Under the pieces are notes generated by a model, which was given only the letters and a program-made list of their open reading frames with translations, was not told the DNA's origin and ran no database searches. Positions 24,407-32,330 of a DNA stretch of 64,000 nt are shown here, piece by piece. Numbering within the stretch: position 1 is the first letter of the stretch; the number at the start of each line of letters is the position of its first letter. The DNA lies in contig NZ_BNBR01000001.1 in the NCBI RefSeq assembly GCF_014656055.1, positions 682,001-746,000 of the forward strand, given 5' to 3'. Position numbers and translations under genes: made by a program. The stretch is from Streptomyces griseosporeus. GTDB taxonomy: Bacteria; Actinomycetota; Actinomycetes; Streptomycetales; Streptomycetaceae.

Positions 24407-25447
24407 ATGGAACCTGCCGTGGCTCTGGACCGGATCGCCTTTCTGCTGGAGCGGTCCCAGGCGCCGACGTACCGCGTCCGCGCCTTCCGTACCGCCGCCC
24501 GCGTGGTGCGGGAGCTGCCCGAGGCGGAGCTGCGTGAGCGGACCGCGGCCGGGACGCTGGAGGCGCTGCGCGGGCTCGGGCCGAAGACCGCGCAGGTGGT
24601 GCGGGAGGCGCTGGACGGGCAGACGCCCGGCTATCTGCGGAAGCTGGAGGAGGAGGCCGGCAAGGCGCCGGCCGTGCGCGGCGGGGAGCGGTTGCGGGCC
24701 CTGCTGCGGGGCGACTGCCATCTGCACTCCGACTGGTCCGACGGCGGCAGCCCGATCGAGGAGATGGGCCGCGCCGCCGCCGAGCTGGGGCACGAGTGGG
24801 CCGTGCTCACCGACCACTCGCCCCGGCTGACCGTGGCCCGCGGCCTGTCGCCCGAACGGCTGCGCGAGCAGCTGGAGGTGGTGGCGGAGCTGAACGCGAC
24901 CTGGGCGCCGTTCCGGCTGCTCACCGGTATCGAGTGCGACATCCTGGAGGACGGCTCGCTCGACCAGGAGCCCGAGCTACTGGAGCGGCTGGACGTGGTG
25001 GTGGTGTCCGTCCACTCCAAGCTGCGGATGGACGCGCGGGCGATGACGCGCCGCATGGTGGCCGCGGTACGCAATCCGCACGCCGACGTGCTGGGCCACT
25101 GCACGGGACGGCTGGTCACCGGGCGGGGGCGGCCGGAGTCGCAGTTCGACGCGGACGAGGTGTTCGCGGCCTGCGCCGAGTCGGGGACGGCGGTGGAGAT
25201 CAACAGCCGCCCGGAGCGGCTGGACCCGCCGCGGCGGCTGCTGCGGCAGGCGGTCGAGGCGGGCGTGCTGTTCTCGATCGACACGGACGCGCACGCGCCG
25301 GGTCAGCTGGACTGGCAGATCAACGGCTGTGCGCGGGCCGAGGAGTGCGGGGTTCCGGCGGAGCGGGTGGTGACCGCCTGGTCGGCGGACGAACTGCTCG
25401 CCTGGACGCGCGAGGGCCGGGTCCCGGCCGGCGTGACGGGCGGCTGA
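24407..25447 (+). CDS. PHP-domain phosphoesterase with helix-hairpin-helix N-terminus (PolX-like, no polymerase domain)
   Basis: 346 residues with GGAGGAGG before the ATG. Residues 1-~80 are a HhH-like helical domain resembling the N-terminus of DNA polymerase X (LRGLGPKTAQVVREAL). The PHP domain starts at DCHLHSDWSDGG (about residue 103) and shows the metal ligands HxHxxxSDG, LTDHS, GIECDIL, VVVSVHSK, LGHCTGR, and SIDTDAH. In PolX proteins this domain is a 3'-5' exonuclease/phosphoesterase. The polymerase domain between is missing, so this is a stand-alone form. Confidence 0.92.
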   Translation: MEPAVALDRIAFLLERSQAPTYRVRAFRTAARVVRELPEAELRERTAAGTLEALRGLGPKTAQVVREALDGQTPGYLRKLEEEAGKAPAVRGGERLRALLRGDCHLHSDWSDGGSPIEEMGRAAAELGHEWAVLTDHSPRLTVARGLSPERLREQLEVVAELNATWAPFRLLTGIECDILEDGSLDQEPELLERLDVVVVSVHSKLRMDARAMTRRMVAAVRNPHADVLGHCTGRLVTGRGRPESQFDADEVFAACAESGTAVEINSRPERLDPPRRLLRQAVEAGVLFSIDTDAHAPGQLDWQINGCARAEECGVPAERVVTAWSADELLAWTREGRVPAGVTGG

Positions 25448-25499
25448 CCTGGGGTACCCGGGCGGCTCACGAGCCGCGGGAGAGGCGGAGAGGAGTCTC

Positions 25500-26174
25500 A
25501 TGGAACGCGCCGCCGTGTTCGACGTCGACGGCACCCTGGTCGACACGAACCACCTGCATGTGACGACCTGGTGGGAGGCCTTCCGGCAGGCGGGCCACCG
25601 GGTGCCGATGCATGCCGTCCACCGGGCGGTCGGTCTGGGTTCGACCGACCTGATCGCCCATCTCCTGGGCGAGGACCGCGACAAGGAGCAGGACGAGGAG
25701 CTGAGCGCCGCGCACAAGGCGCTGTACGGGCAGTACTTCGACCGGCTGCCGGCGTTCGCGGACGCGAGAGAGCTGCTGCGGCGGCTGCACGGGGACGGGT
25801 GGGCCGTGGTGCTCGCCACCTCGGCGAGCGGGCCGGAGCTGGAGGCGCTGCGGCGGGCCATCGACGCCGACGAGGCGATCACGGCGACCGCGAGCGCGGA
25901 CGACGTCGAGGAGGGCAAGCCGGCGCCGGAGCCGGTGGAGCACGCGCTGGAGCTGGCCGGGGTGCCGGCGGAGCGGGCGGTGTTCGTCGGGGACACGGTG
26001 TGGGACATGCAGACCGGGCGCCGGGCCGGGGTGCGCTGCGTGGGGTTGCTGTGCGGCGGGATCCCGCGCGCCGACCTGGAGGAGGCGGGGGCGCAGGCGG
26101 TGTACGGCGACCCGGCCGATCTGCTCGCCGGGCTGGCGGGGAGCCCCCTGGGCGGCGCGGGACCGGACGAGTGA
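25500..26174 (+). CDS. HAD-superfamily hydrolase (phosphatase)
   Basis: 224 residues. Motif I FDVDGTLVDT (residues 7-16), motif II LATSASG, motif III Lys in EEGKPAPEP and motif IV VFVGDTVWDM are all present, with an alpha-helical cap between motifs I and II, as in phosphoglycolate phosphatase and beta-phosphoglucomutase relatives. Small-molecule phosphatase of unknown substrate. 52 bp after the PHP gene, so probably co-transcribed. Confidence 0.93.
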   Translation: MERAAVFDVDGTLVDTNHLHVTTWWEAFRQAGHRVPMHAVHRAVGLGSTDLIAHLLGEDRDKEQDEELSAAHKALYGQYFDRLPAFADARELLRRLHGDGWAVVLATSASGPELEALRRAIDADEAITATASADDVEEGKPAPEPVEHALELAGVPAERAVFVGDTVWDMQTGRRAGVRCVGLLCGGIPRADLEEAGAQAVYGDPADLLAGLAGSPLGGAGPDE

Positions 26175-26196
26175 CGCGTATCACCCCGTACGGGGA

Positions 26197-26397
26197 CGGA
26201 CGGGGGAACACCCATGCGTGGTTGTCCGTTGAACGACTCGTGGGTGCGGACGGGACAGTGTCCCCGGGCCTCACCTTTTGCCCACAGGGACGATCGTTCG
26301 GCTGAAGCCCTGTGGAGCCTTTCGCCGAGAGGCGACCGCCGTCCGCGCCCACACCTCGTACCGCCCCGACCGTGATGCCCCCGTCCGGTCGGGGCTT
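26197..26397 (+). ncRNA. structured RNA candidate with nested long-range stems and intrinsic terminator
   Basis: Three nested pairings fit one rod-like fold: 10 bp between 26197-26206 and 26378-26387 (CGGACGGGGG/CCCCCGTCCG); 14 bp with one G-U between 26240-26253 and 26339-26352, extended by ACGA/TCGT across a 3x3 loop; and an 8-bp apical stem, 26282-26289 with 26308-26315 (CCACAGGG/CCCTGTGG). Inside the central bubble is a small hairpin TCGCC-GAGA-GGCGA (26322-26335) with a GNRA tetraloop, and on the 5' side GGGAC-AGT-GTCCC. The whole ends in a U-tailed terminator. The layout (closing stem, central bubble with side hairpin, apical stem) is that of 6S-like RNA, but the described S. coelicolor 6S candidate lies, as I remember it, at another locus. 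The only ORF across it (26214-26375, 53 codons) has poor third-position GC. Confidence 0.5.
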
Positions 26398-26399
26398 TT
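26364..26399 (+). terminator. intrinsic terminator after the HAD gene / RNA candidate
   Basis: A 9-bp perfect stem CCCCGACCG/CGGTCGGGG (26364-26372 with 26386-26394) with a 13-nt loop is followed by CTTTT, giving a U-tail on the plus strand. It ends either read-through from the HAD gene or an independent small RNA. Confidence 0.85.
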
Positions 26400-26430
26400 C
26401 TCCGCCCTGGCCCGGGTGCGCCCGTCGCGC

Positions 26431-26461
26431 TTGACTTCGAGCGCACTCCAATCCGTAGCGT
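26431..26461 (+). promoter_or_regulatory. MerR-type promoter with 19-bp spacer
   Basis: TTGACT (26431-26436) and TAGCGT (26456-26461) are 19 bases apart, with an imperfect dyad TTGACTTCGAGCGCACTCCAA across the spacer. This long spacer and dyad are the mark of MerR-activated promoters. The expected transcription start is at about 26468, at the ATG itself, so the mRNA is probably leaderless. The cognate MerR gene is not in this window. Confidence 0.7.
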
Positions 26462-26468
26462 GCCGGAC

Positions 26469-27434
26469 ATGAGTGACACCGCACAGCACAGCATCGGCTC
26501 GGGCTTCGGCGCCGGGTCCACCGCGGACGACGTCCTCGCGGGCATCGACCTCACCGGGAAGCTCGCCCTCGTCACCGGCGGCTACTCGGGCCTCGGCCTG
26601 GAGACCACGCGTGCCCTGACCAAGGCCGGCGCCCGGGTCGTGGTGCCGGCCCGGCGCCCCGCCACCGCCCAGGAGAACCTCACCGGCATCGACGGCGTCG
26701 AGGTGGACGACCTGGACCTCGCGGACCTGGACAGCGTCCGCCGCTTCGCCGACCGCTTCCTCGGCTCCGGCCGCACCCTGGACATCGTGATCAACAACGC
26801 CGGGATCATGGCCTGCCCCGAGACGCGGGTCGGGCCCGGCTGGGAGGCGCAGTTCGCCACCAACCACCTCGGCCACTTCGCCCTGGTGAACCGGCTGTGG
26901 CCGGCGATCGAGCCGGGCGGCGCCCGCGTGGTGTCGGTCTCCTCGCGCGGCCACCACTTCTCCGGCATCCGCTGGGACGACCCGCACTGGCGGCAGGGCT
27001 ACGACAAGTGGGCGGCGTACGGCCAGGCGAAGACGGCGAACGTGCTGTTCGCCGTGCACCTGGACCGCCTCGCCCGGGACCGCGGCGTCCGCGCCTTCTC
27101 GCTCCACCCCGGCGGCATCCTCACCCCGCTCCAGCGGCACCTGCCCAAGGCGGAGATGGTGGAGCGCGGCTGGATCGACGAGGACGGCAACGTCCTCAAC
27201 CCCGAGGGCTTCAAGTCCCCGCAGCAGGGCGCGGCCACCCAGGTCTGGGCGGCGACCTCCCCGCAGCTGGACGGCCTGGGCGGCGTCTACCTGGAGGACT
27301 GCGACATCGCCGAACCGGCCGGCCCCGACGGCGACCGCACGGGCGTCGCCTCCTGGGCGACGGACCCGGAGCAGGCGTCCCGCCTGTGGGACCTGTCGGC
27401 GGAACTGACGGGGGTGAACGCGTTCGTGGGCTAG
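26469..27434 (+). CDS. short-chain dehydrogenase, retinol-dehydrogenase-like
   Basis: 321 residues from the ATG (MSDTAQHS), or three more from an upstream GTG. No ribosome binding site is visible, in line with a leaderless message. Extended SDR-like form: ALVTGGYSGLGLETTRAL, INNAGIMACP, catalytic SVSSRGHHFSG and Tyr-Lys in YGQAKTANVLFAVHLD, as in the WW-domain oxidoreductase/retinol dehydrogenase group. The C-terminal YLEDCDIAEP segment is typical of this group. Controlled by the MerR-type promoter just upstream, so probably induced by a redox, thiol or toxic-electrophile signal. Confidence 0.93.
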   Translation: MSDTAQHSIGSGFGAGSTADDVLAGIDLTGKLALVTGGYSGLGLETTRALTKAGARVVVPARRPATAQENLTGIDGVEVDDLDLADLDSVRRFADRFLGSGRTLDIVINNAGIMACPETRVGPGWEAQFATNHLGHFALVNRLWPAIEPGGARVVSVSSRGHHFSGIRWDDPHWRQGYDKWAAYGQAKTANVLFAVHLDRLARDRGVRAFSLHPGGILTPLQRHLPKAEMVERGWIDEDGNVLNPEGFKSPQQGAATQVWAATSPQLDGLGGVYLEDCDIAEPAGPDGDRTGVASWATDPEQASRLWDLSAELTGVNAFVG

Positions 27435-27512
27435 CGGGGACCTGACGCGCCGTCGGCCCGGTGGCGCCGTCGGTGGGGCGGTGGTGTGCTGGAAGGGTCT
27501 TCGGGAGTTTCC

Positions 27513-28385
27513 ATGCGGCATCTCCGGCTCTCCTCCTCCGCTCCCCCGCCGACGGCTGCGCGGGCCGCTCCGGCCGGCGCCTCGCGGGCCGCTCCGGTCG
27601 CCCGGGGGTCGGGGATGGTGCCCGTGCGGGAGATGGTGGCCGCCTGGATCGTGGTGGGGGTGGTCGCCGGGCTCGCCTGGGTGCTCACCGTCGGGCAGGC
27701 CCGGGACATGGGCGTGGAGCCGGGCACGATGGGGCTGGCGCTGCCGCTGTTCCTGGTGCTGTGGGTGACGATGATGGCCGCCATGATGCTGCCGTCGATG
27801 GCGCCGGTGGCGATCACCTGGGTACGGGCGATCGGCCGCCGCTCCTCCGGCTGGACCCGGGCCGCGCGCACGGCCGGCTTCGTGGGCGGCTATCTGCTGG
27901 TGTGGACGGCGTTCGGGCTGCTCGCCTACGGGGCGCTCGCGCTGACCGGCGCCCTGGTGGCGGACCATCCGGACGCCGGCCGCTGGATCGGCGCCGGCGC
28001 CTTCACGCTGGCCGGGCTGTACCAGCTGGGCCCGCTGAAGAACGTGTGCCTGCGGCACTGCCGGGATCCGATGGGTCACCTCATGCACTACGCCGGGTTC
28101 CGGCCACCCGCCCGGGATCTGCGGGTGGGGCTGCATCACGGCGCGTACTGCGTGGGCTGCTGTGCCGGGCTGATGGTCGTCCTGGTGCCGCTCGGCGTGA
28201 TGAACCTGGCGGCGATGGCCGGGCTGGCCCTGGTGATCTTCGTCGAGAAGCTGGGGCCGCGCGGCCCGCTGCTGGGCCGGCTGGTGGGCGTGGCCTTCCT
28301 GGTCCTCGCGGTGCTGGCGCCGTTCCAGTCGTGGGTGCTGCCGGGGCTGCAGGAGCCGATGCCGTCGCCCATGGGTGGGATGTGA
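27513..28385 (+). CDS. DUF2182 integral membrane protein
   Basis: 290 residues from an ATG with gggag six bases upstream; a GTG at 27486 is an alternative. After a ~40-residue Ala/Pro-rich cytosolic start there are about six helices. The DUF2182 signature is LFLVLWVTMMAAMMLPSMAPVAITWVRAI (Met-rich), followed by YQLGPLKNVCLRHCRDPM and HHGAYCVGCCAGLMVVLVPLGVMNL with conserved Cys/His pairs suggesting metal binding. Predicted metal-binding membrane protein of unknown function. Convergent with the DUF1326 gene, a family that I often see paired with it. Confidence 0.9.
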   Translation: MRHLRLSSSAPPPTAARAAPAGASRAAPVARGSGMVPVREMVAAWIVVGVVAGLAWVLTVGQARDMGVEPGTMGLALPLFLVLWVTMMAAMMLPSMAPVAITWVRAIGRRSSGWTRAARTAGFVGGYLLVWTAFGLLAYGALALTGALVADHPDAGRWIGAGAFTLAGLYQLGPLKNVCLRHCRDPMGHLMHYAGFRPPARDLRVGLHHGAYCVGCCAGLMVVLVPLGVMNLAAMAGLALVIFVEKLGPRGPLLGRLVGVAFLVLAVLAPFQSWVLPGLQEPMPSPMGGM

Positions 28386-28482
28386 CACCGACCCCTCGGG
28401 TGCCGGTCCCCCGGGTGTGATGCCCTCGTCCGCCGCTCACCGCCTGGTGGTGCGGTTTGTCGACGTCCTTCGTCCTCGGACG

Positions 28483-29106
28483 TCAGACACGGCCCGTGGC
28501 CGCGCCCTCGGCCTCCTCACTGCTGAACCTGTACTGCGCCGCCTCGCCGTACGACCCCTGGAAGGTGAGCCCGAAGGCGTTCGAGCTGCCGCTGGTCGTG
28601 CCGGTCTGGTACTCGGGCGCGAACCCGAAGAGGGCGTTCCTGACCGTGGTCGGCGTGCCGTCCGGGCCGGTCAGCGGCTCGTACGACAGCTCGGTGCGGC
28701 CCTCGACCCTGACGGCCGGCTTGTCGCCGTCGGCCAGGGAGACACCGGCCCGCTGGGTGCCGAGGTACTCGCCGTAGAACTGCGACAGTTCGGCGAAGGG
28801 ACCGCCCTCCCGGCCGGAGACGATGCGCTCCAGGGCGTCGGCCTGCTCGTCGCTCGCGCCGCTGTCCACGACCAGCCCGACCTTCCAGTCGCCCGAGGTC
28901 AGGTTGGACGGGAACTCGTTGTAGAACGCGAAGTCCACACCGGACAGGTCCAGGTCGCCCAGGTTCCCGTCCGCGATGTGGAAGACGGCCGAGCCGAGGC
29001 AGCCGAGGTTCCCCTCGGTGTCCCTGGGCTTGCCGTCGAAGGGGCAACTGCACATGATCGCGCAGGAGCATCCTGCGACGTAGTTGCCGGAGATGGTCCA
29101 CGACAT
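28483..29106 (-). CDS. DUF1326 protein
   Basis: 207 residues from the ATG with ggagcggaggag before it. The start SWTISGNYVAGCSCAIMCSCPFDGKPRDTEGNLGCLGSAVFHI contains the Cys cluster typical of DUF1326 (Cys 13, 15, 19, 21 and one further). Metal or cluster binding is likely but unproven. It faces the DUF2182 gene tail to tail, with 97 bp between the stops and a weak GACGTCC/GGACGTC hairpin there. Confidence 0.88.
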   Translation of the reverse strand: MSWTISGNYVAGCSCAIMCSCPFDGKPRDTEGNLGCLGSAVFHIADGNLGDLDLSGVDFAFYNEFPSNLTSGDWKVGLVVDSGASDEQADALERIVSGREGGPFAELSQFYGEYLGTQRAGVSLADGDKPAVRVEGRTELSYEPLTGPDGTPTTVRNALFGFAPEYQTGTTSGSSNAFGLTFQGSYGEAAQYRFSSEEAEGAATGRV

Positions 29107-29247
29107 GGCTCCTCCGCTCCTCGAAGAGCGTCGGCGGTGAGCGTCGCTGTACTTCCACGCTATTCCTGTCAACAGAGGGTGTAAACGCCCGCGTGCGGTA
29201 CTCGGTCAGCCGGTCCCGACCAGGAATACGGCCGAGAGGAGCCGACC

Positions 29248-30276
29248 GTGAGCAGTGCAGCGGACAGCAGGATCGTCGTCACGGGCGCCACCGGGAACGT
29301 CGGCACCAGTGTGGTCCGTCTTCTGTCGGAGGACCCCGCGATCGGGTCCGTACTCGGCCTGGCGCGCCGGATCCCGGACTGGACGCCGGAGAAGACGGAG
29401 TGGGCGGCGGTCGACCTGGCCTCCGAAGAGGCCGACCTCGCCGGGCACTTCGCGGGGGCCTCGGCCGTCATCCATCTGGCCTGGGCGTTCCAGCCGACGC
29501 ACGATCCGGCGGTGACCTGGCGGACGAACGTGCTGGGCAGCATCCGGGTGTTCGAGGCGGTCGCGGCGGCCCGGGTGCCGGTGCTGGTGCACGCCTCGTC
29601 CGTCGGGGCGTACTCGCCGGGCCCGAAGGAGCGGGCGGTGGACGAGTCGTGGCCGACGCACGGCTGGCCTGACGCCGCGTACTGCCGGGAGAAGGCGTAC
29701 CTGGAGCGGACGCTGGACAGCTTCGAACGCGAGCACTCCAGCGTGCGCGTGGTCCGGATGCGCCCGGCGTTCCTGTTCAAGCGGGAGTCGGCGAGCGAGC
29801 AGCGGCGCATCTTCGGCGGGCGTTTCCTGCCCGGCCCGCTGGCCCGGCCGGAGCTGCTGCCGTTCCTGCCCGACATCCCGGGCCTGCGGGTGCAGGCGCT
29901 GCACACCGACGACGCGGCCCGGGCCTACCGGCTCGCACTCGACACCGAGGTGCGCGGCGCCTTCAACCTCGCGGCGGAACCACCGGTCGACGCGCGGATG
30001 CTGGGCGAGATGCTCGGCGCGCGTCCGGTACGGCTGCCCCGGCAGGCGGCGCGCTCGGCGATCGCCGCCGCGTGGGGCCTGCATCTGCTGCCGGCCTCGC
30101 CGCACCTGTTCGACGCGGTGCTGCGGCTGCCGCTGATGGACTGCACGCGCGCCCGCGTGGAACTGGGCTGGCACCCGGAGCGTACGGCGCCGGAGGTGCT
30201 GGAGGAGTTCCTTGAGGGGCTCCAGCACGGGGCGGGCGCGCGGACGGAGCCGATGCGGGGGCGGAAGGTGGGCTGA
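29248..30276 (+). CDS. NAD-dependent epimerase/dehydratase family protein
   Basis: 342 residues, GTG start with gagaggag before it. Extended-SDR Rossmann loop VVTGATGNVGTSVVRLL at residues 10-26, catalytic HASSVGAYSP and YCREKAYLE with Tyr and Lys. Sugar-nucleotide epimerase-like or NmrA-like; the C-terminal substrate domain gives no specific match. Substrate unknown. Confidence 0.9.
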   Translation: MSSAADSRIVVTGATGNVGTSVVRLLSEDPAIGSVLGLARRIPDWTPEKTEWAAVDLASEEADLAGHFAGASAVIHLAWAFQPTHDPAVTWRTNVLGSIRVFEAVAAARVPVLVHASSVGAYSPGPKERAVDESWPTHGWPDAAYCREKAYLERTLDSFEREHSSVRVVRMRPAFLFKRESASEQRRIFGGRFLPGPLARPELLPFLPDIPGLRVQALHTDDAARAYRLALDTEVRGAFNLAAEPPVDARMLGEMLGARPVRLPRQAARSAIAAAWGLHLLPASPHLFDAVLRLPLMDCTRARVELGWHPERTAPEVLEEFLEGLQHGAGARTEPMRGRKVG

Positions 30277-30312
30277 CCACCCCCGCTCCCCCGTGCTCGG
30301 CTCAGGCCCGGC

Positions 30313-30609
30313 TCACGCCGGTGACTCGTCCGGCACCGGCTGGTCGGGGTCGGACGCGTCGCCCTGCGGGGCGCCGCGGCGGCCCGTGCCGGCCTCGTCG
30401 GTGTCGGGGACGTCCGTGTCGGACTCCCCGGTGTCGCCGGAGGTGCCGATGGAGCCGCCGGAGTCCTGGCCCGGCTCGGTCTCCTCACCGGCGGCGCGGG
30501 CGGTCGACACGTCCCACGGGTCCTCGCCCTCGGTCACCTGCTGGTCGGGCATGTCCCGCGGGACCGGCGCGGCGGTCTCGGCGGGGTCGTCGGGGCGGCG
30601 GTCGGTCAC
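30313..30609 (-). CDS. small acidic, probably disordered protein
   Basis: 98 residues from a GTG with GGGAGGA upstream. Composition is dominated by Asp, Glu, Gly, Thr, Ser and Pro (ESDTDVPDTDEAGTGRRG), with no hydrophobic core. Unrecognised; similar short acidic proteins are common in Streptomyces. No functional claim. Confidence 0.55.
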   Translation of the reverse strand: MTDRRPDDPAETAAPVPRDMPDQQVTEGEDPWDVSTARAAGEETEPGQDSGGSIGTSGDTGESDTDVPDTDEAGTGRRGAPQGDASDPDQPVPDESPA

Positions 30610-30712
30610 GGCGTCCTCCCTTCGTGTCCCCCCGGCTCTTCCTGTCCCACAGCCACGTGTCCCCCCGCCGCTGCGGAGCCACGCGGGTACCTCCGGGCCG
30701 ACCTGCGAAACC

Positions 30713-32002
30713 TCAGTGCGGGGCGCGCTCCGCGAGCGCCGTGCGCCAGGCCGGGGCCGGCCCCTCGGGCTCGGGCTCGGGCCGCCGCCCGCCACGGGCG
30801 AAGAAGTCGGCGAGCGGCAGGATCGCCGCGCCGACGGTGACCGCGTCCGGGCCGAGCCGGCCCAGTTCGACGGTGACCTTCTCGGCGGGGTGCCTGAGCG
30901 CGTAGGCGGTGGCGTGGCGGCGTACGGCGGGCAGGAACCGGGGCCCGAGCTGGAGGCCGGCCCAGCCGCCGATCAGGATGCGCTCGGGCTGGAAGAGGTT
31001 GATCAGGTCGGACAGCCCGGCGCCGAGGTACTCGGCGGTCTCGTCGAGGACGGCGCGGGCGACGGGGTCGGCCTCGGCGTCCGCGGCCGGGTAGGCGGCG
31101 GCGAGCATCGCGGTGAGCGCGCCCTCCTCGTCGGTGTCCCGCGGGGGTGTGCCGCCCGCCTCGGCCCAGCGGGCGAGCAGTGACTCGGCGCCCGCGTAGG
31201 CCTCCAGGCAGCCGAGCGCGCCGCAGCGGCAGCGGCGCCCCCGGACCCGTACCGTCAGATGGCCCCACTCCACCGCCCGGCCGCTGTCGACGTCGGGGGT
31301 GACGAGGCAGGCGCCGACGCCGGAGCCGAACAGGACGACGACGGCGTTGCGGGCGCCGCGTCCGCCGCCGAACCACATCTCGGCCTGGCCGAGGGTCTTG
31401 GCGCCGTTGTCGATGAGGTACGGGACGGTCGCGGGCAGCGGGGAGCCGTCGCGCAGCAGCGCCTCCAGCGGCACCGCGTCCCAGCCGATGGTCTGGCCGT
31501 GCACCACGGCGCCCCGGGCGGGGTCGCGCTCGACGATGCCGGGGACGCCGATGCCGACGCCGAGCAGCCGGTCGGGGGCGATGCCGGCGGCGGCGAGGAC
31601 CTCGGCGACGCCGTCGCGGATGTGGCCGACGATCACCTCGACGTCGTAACGCTGGTGCTCCAGCGGGCGTTCGGCGCGGGCCAGCTCGGTGAGGCTGAGG
31701 TCGAACAGCTCGATGCGCACCCGGGTCTCGCCGACGTCCACGCCGATCATGTGGCCGCTGCCGGGCGCGACCCGCAGCAGGGTGCGGGGCCGGCCGCCGT
31801 CGGAGTCGACGCTGCCGGCCTCCTCCAGCAGGCCGTCGGCGACGAGGTCGGCGACGACGTTACTGACCGAGCCCGAGCTGAGGCCGGTCGCCGGGCCCAG
31901 CTCGAAGCGGCTGAGCGGCCCGTCGAAGTAGAGCCGTTGCAGCACGGCCGTGCGGTTGGCCCGCCTCAGATCGCGTACCGTGCGCCCGTTCCGCCCCGCC
32001 AT
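30713..32002 (-). CDS. ROK-family transcriptional repressor
   Basis: 429 residues. An N-terminal winged helix (LRRANRTAVLQRLYFDGPLSRFELGPATGLSSGSVSNVVADL) is followed by a ROK sugar-kinase-like domain: GVDVGETRVRIELFD (ATP-like loop), the zinc motif CRCGALGCLEAYAG, and an EWGHLTVR segment. NagC/XylR relatives bind sugars and repress sugar-uptake genes. The neighbours are not sugar genes, so its targets are probably elsewhere. Confidence 0.94.
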   Translation of the reverse strand: MAGRNGRTVRDLRRANRTAVLQRLYFDGPLSRFELGPATGLSSGSVSNVVADLVADGLLEEAGSVDSDGGRPRTLLRVAPGSGHMIGVDVGETRVRIELFDLSLTELARAERPLEHQRYDVEVIVGHIRDGVAEVLAAAGIAPDRLLGVGIGVPGIVERDPARGAVVHGQTIGWDAVPLEALLRDGSPLPATVPYLIDNGAKTLGQAEMWFGGGRGARNAVVVLFGSGVGACLVTPDVDSGRAVEWGHLTVRVRGRRCRCGALGCLEAYAGAESLLARWAEAGGTPPRDTDEEGALTAMLAAAYPAADAEADPVARAVLDETAEYLGAGLSDLINLFQPERILIGGWAGLQLGPRFLPAVRRHATAYALRHPAEKVTVELGRLGPDAVTVGAAILPLADFFARGGRRPEPEPEGPAPAWRTALAERAPH

Positions 32003-32074
32003 GTGACTCCCTCCGAACCGTGCCCGACCTGCACCCTATCTCCGAGGGGTCCCGGAGCGCACCTTCCTCCAGCC

Positions 32075-32097
32075 CTTAATTCATGAAGCAAACTAAG
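32075..32097. promoter_or_regulatory. AT-rich dyad upstream of the ROK gene
   Basis: On the minus strand the 23-bp site begins CTTAGTT and ends AATTAAG around TTTGCTTCATG, an imperfect dyad (6 of the first 7 positions) in a sequence otherwise very GC-rich, 73 bp before the ROK start. ROK repressors often bind AT-rich dyads and autoregulate. The 328-bp gap 32003-32330 holds this site, a hairpin (32107-32133) and no gene I can support. Confidence 0.4.
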
Positions 32098-32106
32098 CGG
32101 CGGGTC

Positions 32107-32133
32107 CGGGTGGGCCCGGGCCGGGCCCACCCG
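32107..32133 (-). terminator. GC-rich hairpin downstream of the P450-reductase gene
   Basis: A perfect 12-bp stem CGGGTGGGCCCG/CGGGCCCACCCG closes a 3-nt loop about 200 bp after the P450-reductase stop and before the ROK promoter. There is no U-run; it is of the kind that terminates in Streptomyces. Confidence 0.5.
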
Positions 32134-32330
32134 TACGGCGATCTCGTCCGGCGGCGCGGCGAGTTGGGGTCTCCCGGGCCGGCGCGGGCGGGGCCGGCCG
32201 GAGGGGTGCCGGGTGCGCCCGCTGCACCGCGGCACAGGCCGGCCGCGGGGAGCGGCGCGCGGCGTGGAGCGCGGCCGCGCGGGCCCGTTCCCGGGAGTCC
32301 GTCATCCTCTCCCCCCGCCTCCCCCTCGGC

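Noticed and set aside
26214..26375. 53-codon ORF inside the RNA candidate
   Set aside because: Third-position GC is low for this genome and the stop lies in the terminator stem; the RNA fold explains the sequence better.
28462..28484. GACGTCC/GGACGTC hairpin between convergent DUF2182 and DUF1326 genes
   Set aside because: Only 7 bp and overlapping the DUF1326 stop; too weak to list as a terminator.
32093..32305. 70-codon minus-strand frame after the P450-reductase gene
   Set aside because: It has a possible ribosome binding site but reads through the ROK promoter dyad and a terminator-like hairpin and is low-complexity; not enough support.
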